The notes beneath the pieces were generated by a model. That model had not been told where the DNA came from. It did no database searches and worked only from the letters and a program-made list of their open reading frames with translations. A program made the translations under genes and the position numbers. A stretch of DNA of 38,782 nt from Selaginella moellendorffii (Eukaryota > Streptophyta > Lycopodiopsida > Selaginellales > Selaginellaceae), in the NCBI RefSeq assembly GCF_000143415.4, contig NW_003314261.1, positions 5,934,920 to 5,973,701 on the forward strand. Reading direction: 5' to 3'. Shown here piece by piece: positions 1 to 11,320 of the stretch. Every line of letters begins with the position of its first letter. Within the stretch, counting starts at the first letter, position 1.

Positions 1-850
1 TCGTCACATTTCTGAGCAGAGCACGTCGATCTACCAAATGCACCTGCGCAGGCGGATGCCGGCAGATTTGTTCCCCGCGTAAGTCTGGAAGGCATCAAGC
101 CTGTTCTCGCTGATCATCGAGCACAACTATGGCGACATAGAGAAAGCTGTGAGCCTCTCAAACCTTTGCAAACAGAGAAACAAACAGAGAGAGAGAGAGT
201 GCCTTCCTGCAAGCGGTGATCAACGCTCTCTCCTCATGCTCACGCGCCCTAAAGAGAATTGAAATTTTTTATGATCCCAAAAGTCACGGCTCTCCATTGT
301 TTAATCTCAGCCGTTAGATTTTGGCATATGCCCAGAATAAGTGTTGCCAGTATATGCTATTATTATACTGGCTCTTTCATTTAAATATATGAGTATGATG
401 ATATAACAAAAACAGAAAGATCCCAGCCATTGATACATTTTACCAACCCTAAATCCCAGCCATGGAATATTTTTCGAATAGTCTTGTGGAAGTTAGTCAT
501 GTGATTCAAGGACATAAGGATTTATGATTGTCGGTCCACCATCCACTATTGTTGCTTTGTTTGAATTGCTTGGAAATTGTGCTGGGTAGCTTCACGCTAC
601 CTGGCAAGAGACTGGTTTGTATCCAAAAAATCCAGCAGCAGCACGCGACTTGAGTTTGTAGTTGAAACTCCATTTTCTGTGTTCAAAGACGTCAAACAGA
701 GAGCAACTGTTGCAGGGGTGCTGCATTACGAAGAAAGCTTTCATTTCAGAATGTCTTTAAATCATTGTGGTGATGTCTCGGCCGGAAATGCACATGGCGG
801 GCGGGGCCAACTTGAGGCGGGGGATATATGACAGCATATTTGCCTTGAGC
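1..850. other. No recognisable gene; AT-rich plant intergenic DNA
   Basis: I see no supported gene here. A short open frame at 577-831 on the plus strand matches nothing I recognise and has no splice or start context that favours it. A GA-rich run lies near 188-200. The 3' end of the germin-like remnant on the minus strand may run into the last few bases. Confidence 0.5.
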
Positions 851-1128
851 TTCCATATCATGTCCAGTCCTACGTTGAGCACCGGCAGAGAACCTGTCTG
901 GGATCTTTAAGAGAGCACCACCACTTGTCTACACACAAAGAAATGGAGTTAAAAAAACATAGAGAATAATGAGAAAACTTGCAAAGTTTTTTGTATACCA
1001 GAGTTCCTGGCTGTTGAGAGCTGAGATGTAGAACGCAGGCTTGGTGCCGACCAAAGTGCATCGTTCCCTGCGGGAATATGGTGATATCACCTGGGTACAA
1101 GAGGTTGATGTGTGGTACTCCTGTCTCA

Positions 1129-1200
<72 letters not shown>

Positions 1201-1570
1201 GATCGGTCGTATTTCCTACCGGTTGTATCTACAAATCCAACTTGAAATAGCCCACCAGAGACCATCATGAGGAGCTTGGAAGTTCGAGGGTGCGTGTGTG
1301 GGAGATTGACTCCACAGGGAACCATGTTAAAGTGGACATAAGTTATCCCTTTGAGACCTGGAAAAAAAAGAAAGTAAAACCATGAATGGATTATTTATTG
1401 TGGTATCAAGAAAAGGCAAAGAGGAAGAAATATACGTGATTCCCGAAATTGCTGAGAGCTCCGGATCCCTCGAAATATCGCAGCAGGTCAGGGTCGGCAG
1501 CACTCATAAACACGTTGGTGGCGGCAGCACTCAGGATCGTCACCACCAGCATCAACTTCTTGGATTCCAT
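850..1570 (-). pseudogene. Germin-like protein (cupin) gene, degenerate
   Basis: On the minus strand, an ATG at 1570 opens a signal-peptide-like start (MESKKLMLVV) followed by ADPDLL, the usual start of a mature germin-like protein. After a probable intron (about 1358-1435) comes the first cupin box, with GVNLPHTHPRTSKLL and then VGFVDTTGRK. The second box, GDITIFPQGTMHF, lies near 1050-1090 after a microsatellite-bearing intron, followed by SQQPGTLVY. Germin-like proteins are secreted manganese-binding cupins of the plant cell wall, some with oxalate oxidase or superoxide dismutase activity. Several defects argue for a relic. The stretch between the mature N-terminus and the first box is too short, the first junction does not keep frame, and the ISALNSQ segment falls in a different frame from both flanks. 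An intact gene with unusual splicing is possible but less likely. Confidence 0.72.
1132..1200. repeat. Compound (CT)n-(CA)n microsatellite
   Basis: A pure CT run passes directly into a CA run. It lies in the probable second intron of the germin-like remnant and reads as GA/GT repeats on its coding strand. Confidence 0.95.
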
Positions 1571-1769
1571 CAAAGAAAGATTATGTCGATGAGATTATTA
1601 GACTTCGAGAAGACTGTGAAGAGCTCCGGCTGCCAAGATTTGAAAATGATGTTAGACTAAACTCCTTCTATGACAAAGTCGTTAGAGAGTTTGATCAGAA
1701 TACGGTTTTCACAGAGCCATTCTAGTCAGGAAAATTACAGTTTAACTATCAAACGACTTCACAAGAAAT
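1571..1769. other. Spacer between germin-like remnant and CR-PHD copy 1
   Basis: No gene seen. The tail from about 1743 (AACTATCAAACGACTTCAC) is shared with 8939 onward, so the duplicated block begins a little before the stop codon of the CR-PHD gene. Confidence 0.6.
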
Positions 1770-4121
1770 TCAAGCGTCATCCTCCATCTCTGTGTCTTCA
1801 TCTTGTGTGTCAAAGTCGTCCTCATCATCTTCCTCGACTTCCACTGCAAAGATAACTCAACAGTTGGTGACTAAACGAAAGAATGAAACGAAGCTTACGT
1901 CCATGGCCGACTTTGCAATCATCACATATCCAGACCTCCTCGTTTCTGTAGCTTGTACATCCCACGTGGTACCAACTGTTGCAGAAGCTGCAAAGCACTT
2001 CCTCCGGAGTCTTGTCTTTGCCACATTGTCGACAAAACATGTCCACTTTGCCTCTCAGTTTTTTGACCCGCTTATCAATAGAGCTCAACGCGGAGTGCAA
2101 ATCTCCGAATAGCGTGAACACTTCCTCGTAGTCTGCTTTCTTATTCTCAGGGATGTAAGCGGATTCTTCAAGGTCGGAAAGAACCCAGACGAGAACCTTT
2201 CTTCTGGAGTCCCCTTCAAAGATCTTTTTTGCGACTTCTTTGGTGTGACGATGAAGCTTCACGGCATCTTTAGCAACGGTGATCTTGAAGACGATGAGCA
2301 CCTGCTGGTCGGCATAATACACATCGGCTCCAATGTGATTGTAGTTCTGGTTCACGAAGAGCGTCGGACTTCTACTCACCTTTTTCAAGCTGACCATGGA
2401 TCGCCTCATCTTGTTAACGGGCACAACCTGGAGATGGTGACTCAGTGTCACATTGGCCCCTGTTATGCCGACGTTGAGAAGCTTCAGGGCAAGTATTGTG
2501 GCTTGCTCAGCATTCCACCCAATGGTGCACATGTTCCTGCTTTTTGAGATACCCTGCGTGAAGAAGCGAACTTCTGCTTCCATGTCGCGGTCCTGCTTCC
2601 TGCGTAGCTCTTGAGCTAGCCAAACATAAGCAAGCGTCTGCAAATGCGGCGTCAGACAGTGACCTTTGCCGTCAGCACCGCGATAGTAACACCTGGAGTC
2701 CATGGCCTCGGATAGAACAGAGATGCGTCTCCCTGCAATAGCCTTAAGGAGCTCGTTCCGAGTCCGTCGTCCATCACTGTTGTTGACCGGCTTCCAGATG
2801 ACTTCAAACAGCGACTTCTCAAGTCCCTTTACTGTCTCGCCCAACAGGTACTTGCTTGAAAGGCGCCCCTTCTTTAAATGGATCCAGTAATCAACCAGCC
2901 AAGGCACTGTGCCAGTCAATCTGTAGTCCAGCTCTTCAAAACTCATGCCCTGACGTTTCAAGTAAACTCCGAGCTCCGTGAACTGTCGAAAAACAAAATT
3001 GAGCTCAGCGGAAGTAAAGAATGACACTTACGTTAAATCCCCCCACGCAAGTGTGGAATTCTACTCCAGGAGTTTTTGAAATCTCATTCCTCAAGAAGCT
3101 CCTCACAGAGGCACAGATGACTGTGGTGCACTCGAGAGGGATTTCATCGACAAAGTCGCGTGCAGCCGTCTTCCGATTGATTACAGACGGTGAATCGTCA
3201 TTGCTCACATCCATCGCATTTCCATCGTCAATGAAAATGAAGATTTTCTCCCCCCGTGTACGTAGGAAATGAAGAATCTCTGGGGCGTCCTCGTTCGCAG
3301 CTATCAGTCGCTTGTGACAGCCGGCTCGTGGATATAGGCCAAAACCAAGGCTTTGTATACTGCTCGCACCGGATCCTTCGCAAAATAGTTTCCAGCCAGA
3401 AGTAAGAACCGGCATGTCGCAAGATCTGGCATCTTCGTTTCCTTCTTAGCAAGCTGGTTCGCTTCACCTTGGCTGGTAATCTCTGGTTGCTTGCTGGTAA
3501 TGATTGCTGGTATCTCATGTTCACCCGGTGCCCCCATTTTTAGCGGAATCACGCGAACGTCCAACAAGTTGCTGGATGGACAAGGCAAAGTTCTCGTTAG
3601 ACAATGCATGTAGAGCTGCAAAACAAGAGGCCTTACCTTGGGACATTGACGGTAACCTCTGGCTTGATCTCTTCACTCTGTGGTAACCCTTGCGTTTCCT
3701 TGAGCTGTTTGGCCTTGATTGCCAAGTGCGACTTGACAAGCAGAAAGCCCACTCCAGCACAAATGCTGACAGTTTTGCCAAACCCGGGTGTCCCTGTGAT
3801 GTACTTAGGTTTCGCAAAGGGCAGCCCCAGCCTGGGATGATCATCCCTGTTGCTAAGAAATACGAAATCTATGAGATCCTTCGTCACCTGTCGACCCATG
3901 TAATCAAACTCTCCCAAATTTCCACTCATGTCCGGAGCCAACAGCCGGCACCACGTTTCGTTGCTCGTTAAGCTCTCCATTGTCAGATGCCCAAAACATT
4001 CCTCCAATCTCACGGAGAATGCCCAAGCTTCCTCGAACTCATCCATGACCTTACTTCTTTTCTCTGTAACCACAGATGGGAACTGTGCGAAACGCTTACC
4101 GCTTCCGCTGAGCTCCGCCAT
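1770..4121 (-). pseudogene. Crinkler/RHS-type NTPase-nuclease with PHD finger, copy 1 (frameshifted)
   Basis: The modelled exons are 4121-3637, 3571-3032, 2982-1899 and 1843-1770, with introns of 65, 49 and 55 nt that all have GT-AG ends. Domains, in order, are a Walker A motif (GTPGFGKT), a Walker B strand (IFIFIDD), a restriction-nuclease-like domain (GADVYY, then VLIVFKIT) and a C-terminal PHD finger, followed by an acidic tail ending in EMEDDA. The family is known from oomycete and fungal effectors and from trypanosome retrotransposon hot-spot proteins. Relative to copy 2, one A is missing next to 3317 in exon 2, which shifts the frame and meets a stop shortly afterwards; downstream coding is otherwise open. 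The family's Q-x-T/S motif reads KIT here instead of QIS. An upstream ATG at 4142 is an alternative start. I treat it as a young pseudogene, since nearly all other coding sequence is preserved. Confidence 0.8.
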
Positions 4122-4467
4122 AGCTTTAGGTTTAGAAACCATGAGCCCTAAATTATCTTTTTCACAGGTTTGGGTTCGAGTCTTCGTGAAGACAATGCCT
4201 TTGTGTTAAAGTCGTGTACTCTAGTAACCCTGTCACATTGCCACTTTAATAATCCCTAACTTGGGACCCAGCAGAGGCCTAGATTTACCAGTCGAGTAAT
4301 ATACAATGGCAATACATCTTTCGGATCTAATCCGAAGGACCATTAAAGGACATGATGGTTGCAGTGTTGGTGGATTTTGAATCAGCAGCCTCCAGTATCA
4401 GATGCTTGGTGGTTTCTCGATGTGAGTTGCCATTGTCTCCTGCAGCCCGAGTTTTTCGTGTATTCTA
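4122..4467. other. Upstream flank of CR-PHD copy 1, shared with copy 2
   Basis: This stretch matches 11321-11865 upstream of copy 2, apart from a gap of about 190 bases after 4289 where copy 2 has extra sequence (about 11491-11680). The part at 4302-4467 also occurs inverted at about 7215-7430. The match stops at 4467, where unrelated sequence begins. Confidence 0.75.
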
Positions 4468-4800
4468 AATGTCATCCAAAATTGCATCCATATGCAATCT
4501 TGTTTGTCTGGTGGTTCATCCTCACTGCTAAATTCTATACCAATGTCTTCCATCCTAGGATCAGTGATGCTCCGATACCATATTGTGAAAGCAATCATAA
4601 CCTAAATCTCTCTTCTCTATGAGCAGTTGTGACCCTAGATGACCTACCACTTAACATATCATATGAGGACCACAAATCCTCAAAAATACCCACGCAACTT
4701 GATAGAAAGAGGCAAGTACGGGAGGAGGCGAGCAAGAAAACTGTTACATAGGCTTTACAGGAAAAGGATTGAACATTGTTGGAGAGTTTGATTTAAGATC
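4468..4800 (-). mobile_element. Possible LTR-retrotransposon fragment with primer-site-like motif
   Basis: This sequence replaces the flank seen beside copy 2. On the minus strand it contains TGGTATCGGAGC (4569-4580), which resembles the primer site complementary to initiator tRNA-Met used by many plant LTR elements. No LTR boundary or polyprotein is visible, so the assignment is weak. Confidence 0.3.
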
Positions 4801-6150
4801 CATAAATAAAGCTAAACAAGTCAGGGACGGATCACTTTAATAACAGTATACATACAGGAAAATGACAGCTCAAAATATTATTATTCATATCCATTACAAA
4901 AGTTTTCTCATTTGCAAAAAATCTTTACAGTTTACTAGATATTCTGTTATATCAAATTTAATGATCGATTCAATTTAATAAATTAATTAGTGTTCAATAA
5001 ATCTCAATATGATATAAATTAAGTACCAATAATATACACAAAGAATGTCAGCCTATTAAGAAAATGTTACTAGGGTATACAATCCCATTACCTCATATAA
5101 AATGGTAAATTGGCAGAAGTGATTATATACTTAAGATAAAAGTTTTAAGTATTGAAATGAATTATAATTATTATTCATTTTATTTGAAAAATTTTTATTT
5201 TTTAGCTAAGTTAAAAGTAAAAAATTGTTACTCAACTTGAAGATATTCCCAATCATTATTATATCAACTTTAAGCACATTTTGTTATTTGATAAATCTAA
5301 ATATCAAACTTATTTTATTTGTAATATAGATAGTTTTATAAAAACTTTTAAATAATTAAACTTACCATTTATGATGCTTATGTAACCAAGAAGAAATATC
5401 TATTCCAAAAGTATGAATAAATATTTGAATTTTTTGTTCTAAAGTTTATAAGTTTAATGAAAATTTTATTTTTCTTAACTTGTTCATTATTTATATAAAA
5501 ATGAGAAAGAGACATACAAAACAAAACAGTAAAAAAATAAATTAAAGATCCAGTTATTCAAAAATACTATACCAAAAAGTTCTTGAGTGTCACTAATCAT
5601 GGTGATAGTGTTATTGATAACACAACAAAAAAACAATTGTTAAAATATTCTACTGTCATATTGGTAAATAATCAGAATATTCCTTGATTATAAAAAAATA
5701 TAAAGTGCTAAAAGATGATGTTTGTTATTCTTAGCTTCATTATATTTTACCACTACTTATTAAGGAGGTTTTTTCTGTGTTTTGACTAATTCTAAAATGT
5801 TTGAAATAAATCTTATAGTGATAGAAATTCATTTATTAGTTAAAAATTACAAAAATATGATGAAAATTACTACTAGTTTAAGATTTTTTAATAAAAAATA
5901 TTATTAGATCAACATAGCATTCTCTAATAAGGAAATAAAACAATTTCATCATAAATCTTAAAAGATATATCTCAAGCATTAATCTCACTATAATCTAAAC
6001 TCTTAATTACCTTAAATAGATAAGTGAGAGTAAATTAACAAACATTAAAATTACTATATTAATACCATTTAACCTATTTGGAAATAATGTAGTACACGTG
6101 ATTAGTGTAATTATTATAGTAAATAGAGATTTATATATATAAAAAACACA
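4801..6150. repeat. AT-rich block, copy A (inverted relative to copy B)
   Basis: Very AT-rich DNA without a credible gene. About 5170-6145 is the reverse complement of 13590-14619, with scattered differences and small indels; a clear anchor is TCTTGAGTGTCACTAATCAT at 5580 against its complement near 14160-14180. The block ends next to the intron acceptor of ORF1 copy A. It could be a non-coding transposon or transferred organelle DNA; neither can be decided by eye. Confidence 0.7.
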
Positions 6151-6202
6151 ACACTAAGTTTTGATTATTTTTGGTTTTGTTTTATTTTAAATGTTAATGC
6201 AG

Positions 6203-7120
6203 GATTTCGACCAGTCAAACTCGTCTTGGAATTTCCTCTGGTCAAATAAGGATAAATCCAACTTCTGCTATGTTAGCATCTCCTGATAAATCCAACTTCT
6301 GCTATGTTAGCATCTCCTGATACCACTGTTATTTCGATTGTTGTTTCACAGGGTGCTGCAGTTACTCCTACGCTCACTCCTCAACCAGTTTCTGGATCTG
6401 GAGCTGCTGGGACGTCCACTCATGCTCAAGCCACTCCAGACTCCAAGGATGACCTGGCTGTTCTTCTGAACACCGATAGCTCTTCGGTGATTCCTACTTC
6501 GGAAGGCACTTCTGATCTCGCTGATGCTATCACGAGCTGCTATGACAGCTCCAAGAAATCATTCTTGGAGAGTCTTAACAGCCAGGCATCAGAGATCAAA
6601 GCCATTTCGAAGTTGGAGGAAGTTCTGAGGGATATCCGCAGAATTGGAGAGTGAAGCAGCCTAAGCTCAAGACCAAGGATCCCGATGTACAAAAGGAACT
6701 CAATGAGCTAGCTGGCTTTAAGCACACGGAGTACCAACTCACGCTCCTCAGTCTGCTGCTTGACGCTCGGAAAAAGGAACTTGTGATTTCTTCCGGGCAG
6801 GTCAAGAATGCTTGCAGGACATTCGGCGATCATCTCTTGGACATCGTTCTAACTGCCCTACAAGACATCTCCAACCCAAGCTCCAGAAGTCTTCTTCAGC
6901 GCGAGCTAGCGACGATGGTTTATGCCAAGAGAGATCTCTTTGTAAAAGACGTCGTCTTTGCTCAAGCTAACAGAAGGCTTCAGGAACAGAATCGGCAGAA
7001 CGCTGAGGATGCTCGCCTGGCGGCACAGGACAAGGCAAAGTTGCTAAGCTGAAGAGTGCTCCTCTGAAAGACACAAAAGGAAAAGAAAAAGCCCAGTTGT
7101 GCCCTAGGATGATGTCATAG
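6203..7120 (+). pseudogene. Coiled-coil 'ORF1' protein, copy A (broken)
   Basis: The exon opens right after a 3' splice site at 6201-6202, and a matching acceptor lies at 12803-12804 in copy B. It encodes a Ser/Thr/Pro-rich stretch (GAAVTPTLTPQPVSGSG), then a helical region (DLADAITSCYDSSKKSF, ELNELAGFKHTEYQLTLLSL) and a coiled-coil-like end (QANRRLQEQNRQNAEDARLA). I do not recognise the family; a retroelement capsid-like or accessory role is a guess. Damage: a 34-nt tandem duplication at 6253-6320 shifts the frame, and a 7-nt deletion near 6632 relative to copy B ends the first open frame (stop at 6652-6654). The two exons that precede this one in copy B are missing and replaced by AT-rich DNA. 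Near 7050-7120 the frame of copy A reads a basic tail ending in RMMS only after another shift. Confidence 0.6.
6253..6320. repeat. 34-bp tandem duplication in ORF1 copy A
   Basis: Two identical 34-nt units, 6253-6286 and 6287-6320, each starting TAAATCCAAC and ending CATCTCCTGA. Copy B carries the same duplication with a one-base loss. Confidence 0.93.
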
Positions 7121-7490
7121 ATTTGATTTGAGAAGGCAATTACCCGCAATGGTGATAGGTTCTGAGGTGCAACGGGAAGTGTGCTTGATGTACCGACAAT
7201 GCAGATGTCGTCTTGTTATCGCCATAAAATACACGAAAAAGGAGACAATGGCAACTCACATCGAGAAACCACCGAGCGTTTGAGTCCACCGAGAGATTGG
7301 CCTCTGGATCGATACTGGAGGCTGCTGATTCGAAATCCACCAACACTGCGACCATCATGTCCTTTAATGGTCCTTCGGATTAGATCCGAGAGATGTATTG
7401 CCATTGTATATTACTCGACTGAGCAAGGGTAATGCGACCATCGCTAGAGCAGGGTCTCATTCTCCAACTTGCTATGATAAGCCAATGCGC
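7121..7490. other. ORF1-CR intergenic segment, inverted copy
   Basis: No gene. This is the reverse complement of about 11610-11990, the spacer between ORF1 and the CR-PHD gene in copy B, with a roughly 30-base insertion near 7283-7312. Similarity to copy B ends near 7487. Confidence 0.7.
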
Positions 7491-8938
7491 AAGATCTGGA
7501 TCACGGGCCTGGACGGGGATTGCAGAACATGGATGTATTCAAGATGGCAAGATGCCCATGACTACACAGAAACAGAAACGAGAGCAGGATCACGAGCAAC
7601 AAAAGATACAAGTACAGAATCCAGCACAGGATGGAAGACCCTATACTGGAGGCTAGAAACTAGAGTAACTTTTTCTGGTTTGAAGTTCAAGAATAGATTA
7701 ATTCCCCTTTTATCCATGGTTGGGTTAGGCTATAACTCTAAGGTTTGGGGTTCAATTCTTCTCAAATTTTTTTCCTAGAAGTTATATGGATCAAACCTAC
7801 TTTGTTTAAATCCGTGTTTTTCAAATATGGTCAAATTTTCAAAGTTTGAGAAGAATGTCGTGTTTGCATTTGAAAATCATGTGAACTTTAAGTGAGGTTT
7901 TTATAAATATCAAATCTTTGTTGAAAAAGGACTTAAGATGGTGGAATCTTTGAATTTAATATTCCTAGCTTTTAACCAACATGTAAGTACTTTATTTCCC
8001 GGACAGAGTTCTTCAAAAGCGTTAGTAATCTCGAATATGTTCCTCCCTCTGCACATCCGCTTATCAAAAAAGCCCTCGAGCGTGTCAGGAACAGACTTGT
8101 CCATGCAATCGACTCTTGCCCTCCTAAAAATACATCGCTCCTAAAGCTGAAACCAACAATAAAAAAGAACAAAGAAGAAGACCAAAAATCTATAGGAAAA
8201 GAACATACCTCCATTAGGATTAAAAAAAAGGATCAAATTGGCCAGGAAATACAAACAAAGCTCCGATGAACAAGAACCTTTAAGAACAAGAACATGATCC
8301 TTTTAGGTTTGCTTCTCCATTTATAGTCATAGCTGATTCGAACAAAAATAAAGAAATTGAACTGTATTCTATAAATTTCATTGTTCCAAGCACAAGCCTC
8401 AATTGCAGAAGTTCGTGAAGCAAATGTCTTAAATCTTGGCTTAAACTTACATGTTCTACCAAGCACAAGCGTCTGACTGTCTGGTCGTCCTTTAAAAAAT
8501 ACTAAGATTCTAAACAAGAAATACATGTATTATTCACTTCTTGAATTTGTAATTCAAAAGCATTTAATTTTTTATTTTTATTGTCTACGTCCAACCACAA
8601 GCCTCAACTCATTGCAGAGGTTCAACAAGCAATGCCTAAAACCTTCACCTCGGGCATAAACGTACACCCCCATGCAAACCTAGTTGGGCATTCAGTGTTG
8701 GCAAAAACAGTAGCTGTTGTACCAACGAGAGCCTCCCGACAACTTTGTCAATGCACGACATAAGTACGGTAGTTCAACCAACAACTAGCGACAACAAAAC
8801 CGAGTTCGGCACCACTACCATGCTGTTATCTATGTATTCACCTGATTGCAGTTTTCAAAGCTGGAGGTCCATATACTTTCAAATCCTTGGGGCGTGAGAC
8901 TCGGGCATATGCTGTCAAGCTCAAGAAAGAAAAACTGT
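7491..8938. other. Unassigned region; one open frame of about 100 codons at 7974-8272
   Basis: Mostly AT-rich DNA. On the plus strand, a frame without an ATG stays open from about 7974 to the TGA near 8272. It encodes a passage with SNLEYVPPSAHPLIKKALE followed by a lysine-rich tail. I do not recognise it; it may be a fragment of an older element or exon. Two imperfect copies of a short sequence beginning AAGCCTCAA lie near 8395 and 8601. Nothing else is supported. Confidence 0.35.
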
Positions 8939-8992
8939 AACTATCAAACGACTTCACAAGAAATTCAAGCGTCATCCTCCATCTCTGTGTCT

Positions 8993-11320
8993 TCATCTTG
9001 TCCCCCATGCAAAGTCGTCCTCATCATCTTCCTTGACTTCCACTGCAAAGATAACTCAACAGTTGGTGACTAAACGAAAGAATGAAACGAAGCTTACGTC
9101 CATGGCCGACTTTGCAATCATCACATATCCAGACCTCCTCGTTTCTGTAGCTTGTACATCCCACGTGGTACCAACTGTTGCAGAAGCTGCAAAGCACTTC
9201 CTCCGGAGTCTTGTCTTTGCCACATTGTCGACAAAACATGTCCACTTTGCCTCTCAGTTCTTTGACCCGCTCATCAATAGAGCTCAACGCGTAGTGCAAA
9301 TCTCCGAATAGCGTGAACACTTCCTCGTAGTCTGCTTCCTTATCCTCAGGGACGTAAGCGGATTCTTCAAGGTCGGAAAGAACCCAGACGAGAACCTTTC
9401 TTCTGGAATCCCCTTCAAAGATCTTTTCTGCGACTTCTTTGGTGTGACGATGAAGCTTCACGGCATCTTTAGCAACGCTTATCTGGAAGACGATGAGCAC
9501 CTGCTGGTCGGCATAATACACATCGGCTCCAATGTGATTGTAGTTCTGGTTCACAAAGAGCGTCGGACTTCTACTCACCTTTTTCAAGCTGACCATGGAT
9601 CGCGTCATCTTGTTAACGGGCACAACCTGGAGATGGTGACTCAGTGTCACATTGGCCCCTGTTATGTCGACGTTGAGAAGCTTCAGGGCAAGTATTGTGG
9701 CTTCCTCAGCGTTCCACCCAATGGTGCACATGTTCCTGCTTTCTGAGATACCCTGCGTGAAGTAGCGAACTTCTGCTTCCATGTCGCGGTCCTGCTTCCT
9801 GCTTAGCTCTTGAGCTAGCCAAACATGAGCAAGCGTCTGCAAATGCTGCGTCAGACAGTGACCTTTGCCATCAGCACCGCGATAGTAACACCTGGAGTCC
9901 ATGGCCTCGGATAGAACAGAGATGCGTCTCCCTGCAATAGCCTTAAGGAGCTCGTTCCGAGTCCATCGTCCATCACTGTTGTTGACCGGCCTCCGGATGA
10001 CTTCAAGCAGCGACTTCTCAAGTCCCTTTACATTCTCGCCCAACAGGTACTTGCTTGAAAGGCGCCCCTTCTTTAAATGGATCCAGTAATCAACCAGCCA
10101 AGGCACTGTGCCAGTCAATCTGTAGTCCAGCTCTTCAAAACTCATGCCCTGACGTTTCAAGTAAACTCCGAGCTCCGTGAACTGTCGAAAAACAAAATTG
10201 AGCTCAGCGTAAGTAAAGAATGACACTTACGTTAAATCCCCCCACGCAAGTGTGGAATTCTACTTCAGGAGTTTTTGAAATCTCTTTCCTCAAGGAGCTC
10301 CTCACAGAGGCACAGATGACTGTGGTGCACTCGAGAGGGATTTCATCGATAAAGTCGCGTGCAGCCATCTTCTGATTGCTTACAGACGGTGAATCGTCCT
10401 TGCTCACATCCATCGCATTTCCATCGTCAATGAAAATGAAGATTTTCTCCCCCCGTGTACGTAGGAAATGAAGCATCTTTGGGGCGTCCTCGTTCGCAGC
10501 TATCAGTCGCTTGTGAACAGCCGGCTCGTGGATATAGGCCAAAACCAAGGCTTTGTATACTGCTCGCACCGGATCCTTCACGAAATAGTTTCCAGCCAGA
10601 AGTAAGAACCGGCATGTCGCAAGATCTGGCATCTTCGTTTCCCTCTTAGCAAGCTGGTTCGCTTCACCTTTGCTGGTAATCTCTGGTTGCTTGCTGGTAA
10701 TGTTTGGTGGTATCTCCTGTTCACCCGGTGCCCCCATGTCTAGCGGAATCACGCGAACGTCCAACAAGTTGCTGATTGACAAGGCAAAGTTCTCGTTAGA
10801 CAATGCATGTAGAGCTGCAAAACAAGAGGCCTTACCTTGGGACATTGACGGTAACCTCTGGCTTGATCTCTTCACTCTGTGGTAACCCTTCCGTTTCCTT
10901 GAGCTGTTTGGCCTTGATTGCCAAGTGCGACTTGACAAGCAGAAAGCCCACTCCAGCACAAATGCTGACAGTTTTGCCAAACCCGGGTGTCCCTGTGATG
11001 TACTTAGGTTTCGCAAAGGGCAGCCGCAGCCTGGGATGATCATCCCTGTCGCTAAGAAATACGAAATCTATGAGATCCTTCGTCACCTGTCGACCCATGT
11101 AATCAAACTCTCCCAAATTTCTACTCATGTCCGGAGCCAACAGCCGGCACCACGTTTCGTTGCTCGTTAAGCTCTCCATTGTCAGATGCCCAAAACATTC
11201 CTCCAATCTCACGGAGAATGCCCAAGCTTCCTCGAACTCATCCATGACCTTCCTTCTTTTCTCTGTAACCACAGATGGGAACTGTGCGAAACGCTTACCG
11301 CTTCCGCTGAGCTCCGCCAT
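8993..11320 (-). CDS. Crinkler/RHS-type P-loop NTPase-nuclease-PHD protein, copy 2 (intact frame)
   Basis: The modelled exons are 11320-10836, 10771-10231, 10181-9098 and 9042-8993. Introns are 64, 49 and 55 nt, all GT-AG, and the exons sum to 2,160 nt (719 codons plus stop). Walker A GTPGFGKT is at residues 110-117 and Walker B IFIFIDD at about 272-278. A nuclease-like domain follows, with GADVYY (Asp near 562) and VFQISVAKD (Gln near 575), matching the D...Q-x-S/T signature of Crinkler/RHS nucleases in place of E-x-K. A C4HC3 PHD finger at about 659-698 precedes a short acidic tail. The family architecture predicts a nucleotide-driven DNA-acting protein, and the PHD finger suggests chromatin targeting (inference). 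No LFLAK-type secretion header is visible. The last exon ends earlier than in copy 1 because a few bases (near 9003-9010) are replaced. Upstream ATGs at 11341 and 11404 are in frame; I prefer 11320 because it is conserved in both copies and the longer N-terminus is disrupted in copy 1. Confidence 0.8.

Noticed and set aside
3637-3657. A 21-nt mini-intron ending at the first AG after the donor in CR-PHD exon 1
   Set aside because: Too short for splicing, and its removal keeps the frame that meets a stop. The 64/65-nt choice has a CTAAC branch-like site and restores the frame.
3521-3844. Minus-strand frame overlapping the first intron of CR-PHD copy 1 (and 10772-11043 in copy 2)
   Set aside because: Reading through the intron gives a protein lacking the Walker A motif. 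The spliced model keeps both NTPase motifs and closes to an exact multiple of three in copy 2.
4801-6150. Endogenous viral or plastid gene cluster in the AT-rich block
   Set aside because: No open frame of useful length or recognisable rRNA, tRNA or photosynthesis gene motif was found; only composition suggested it.
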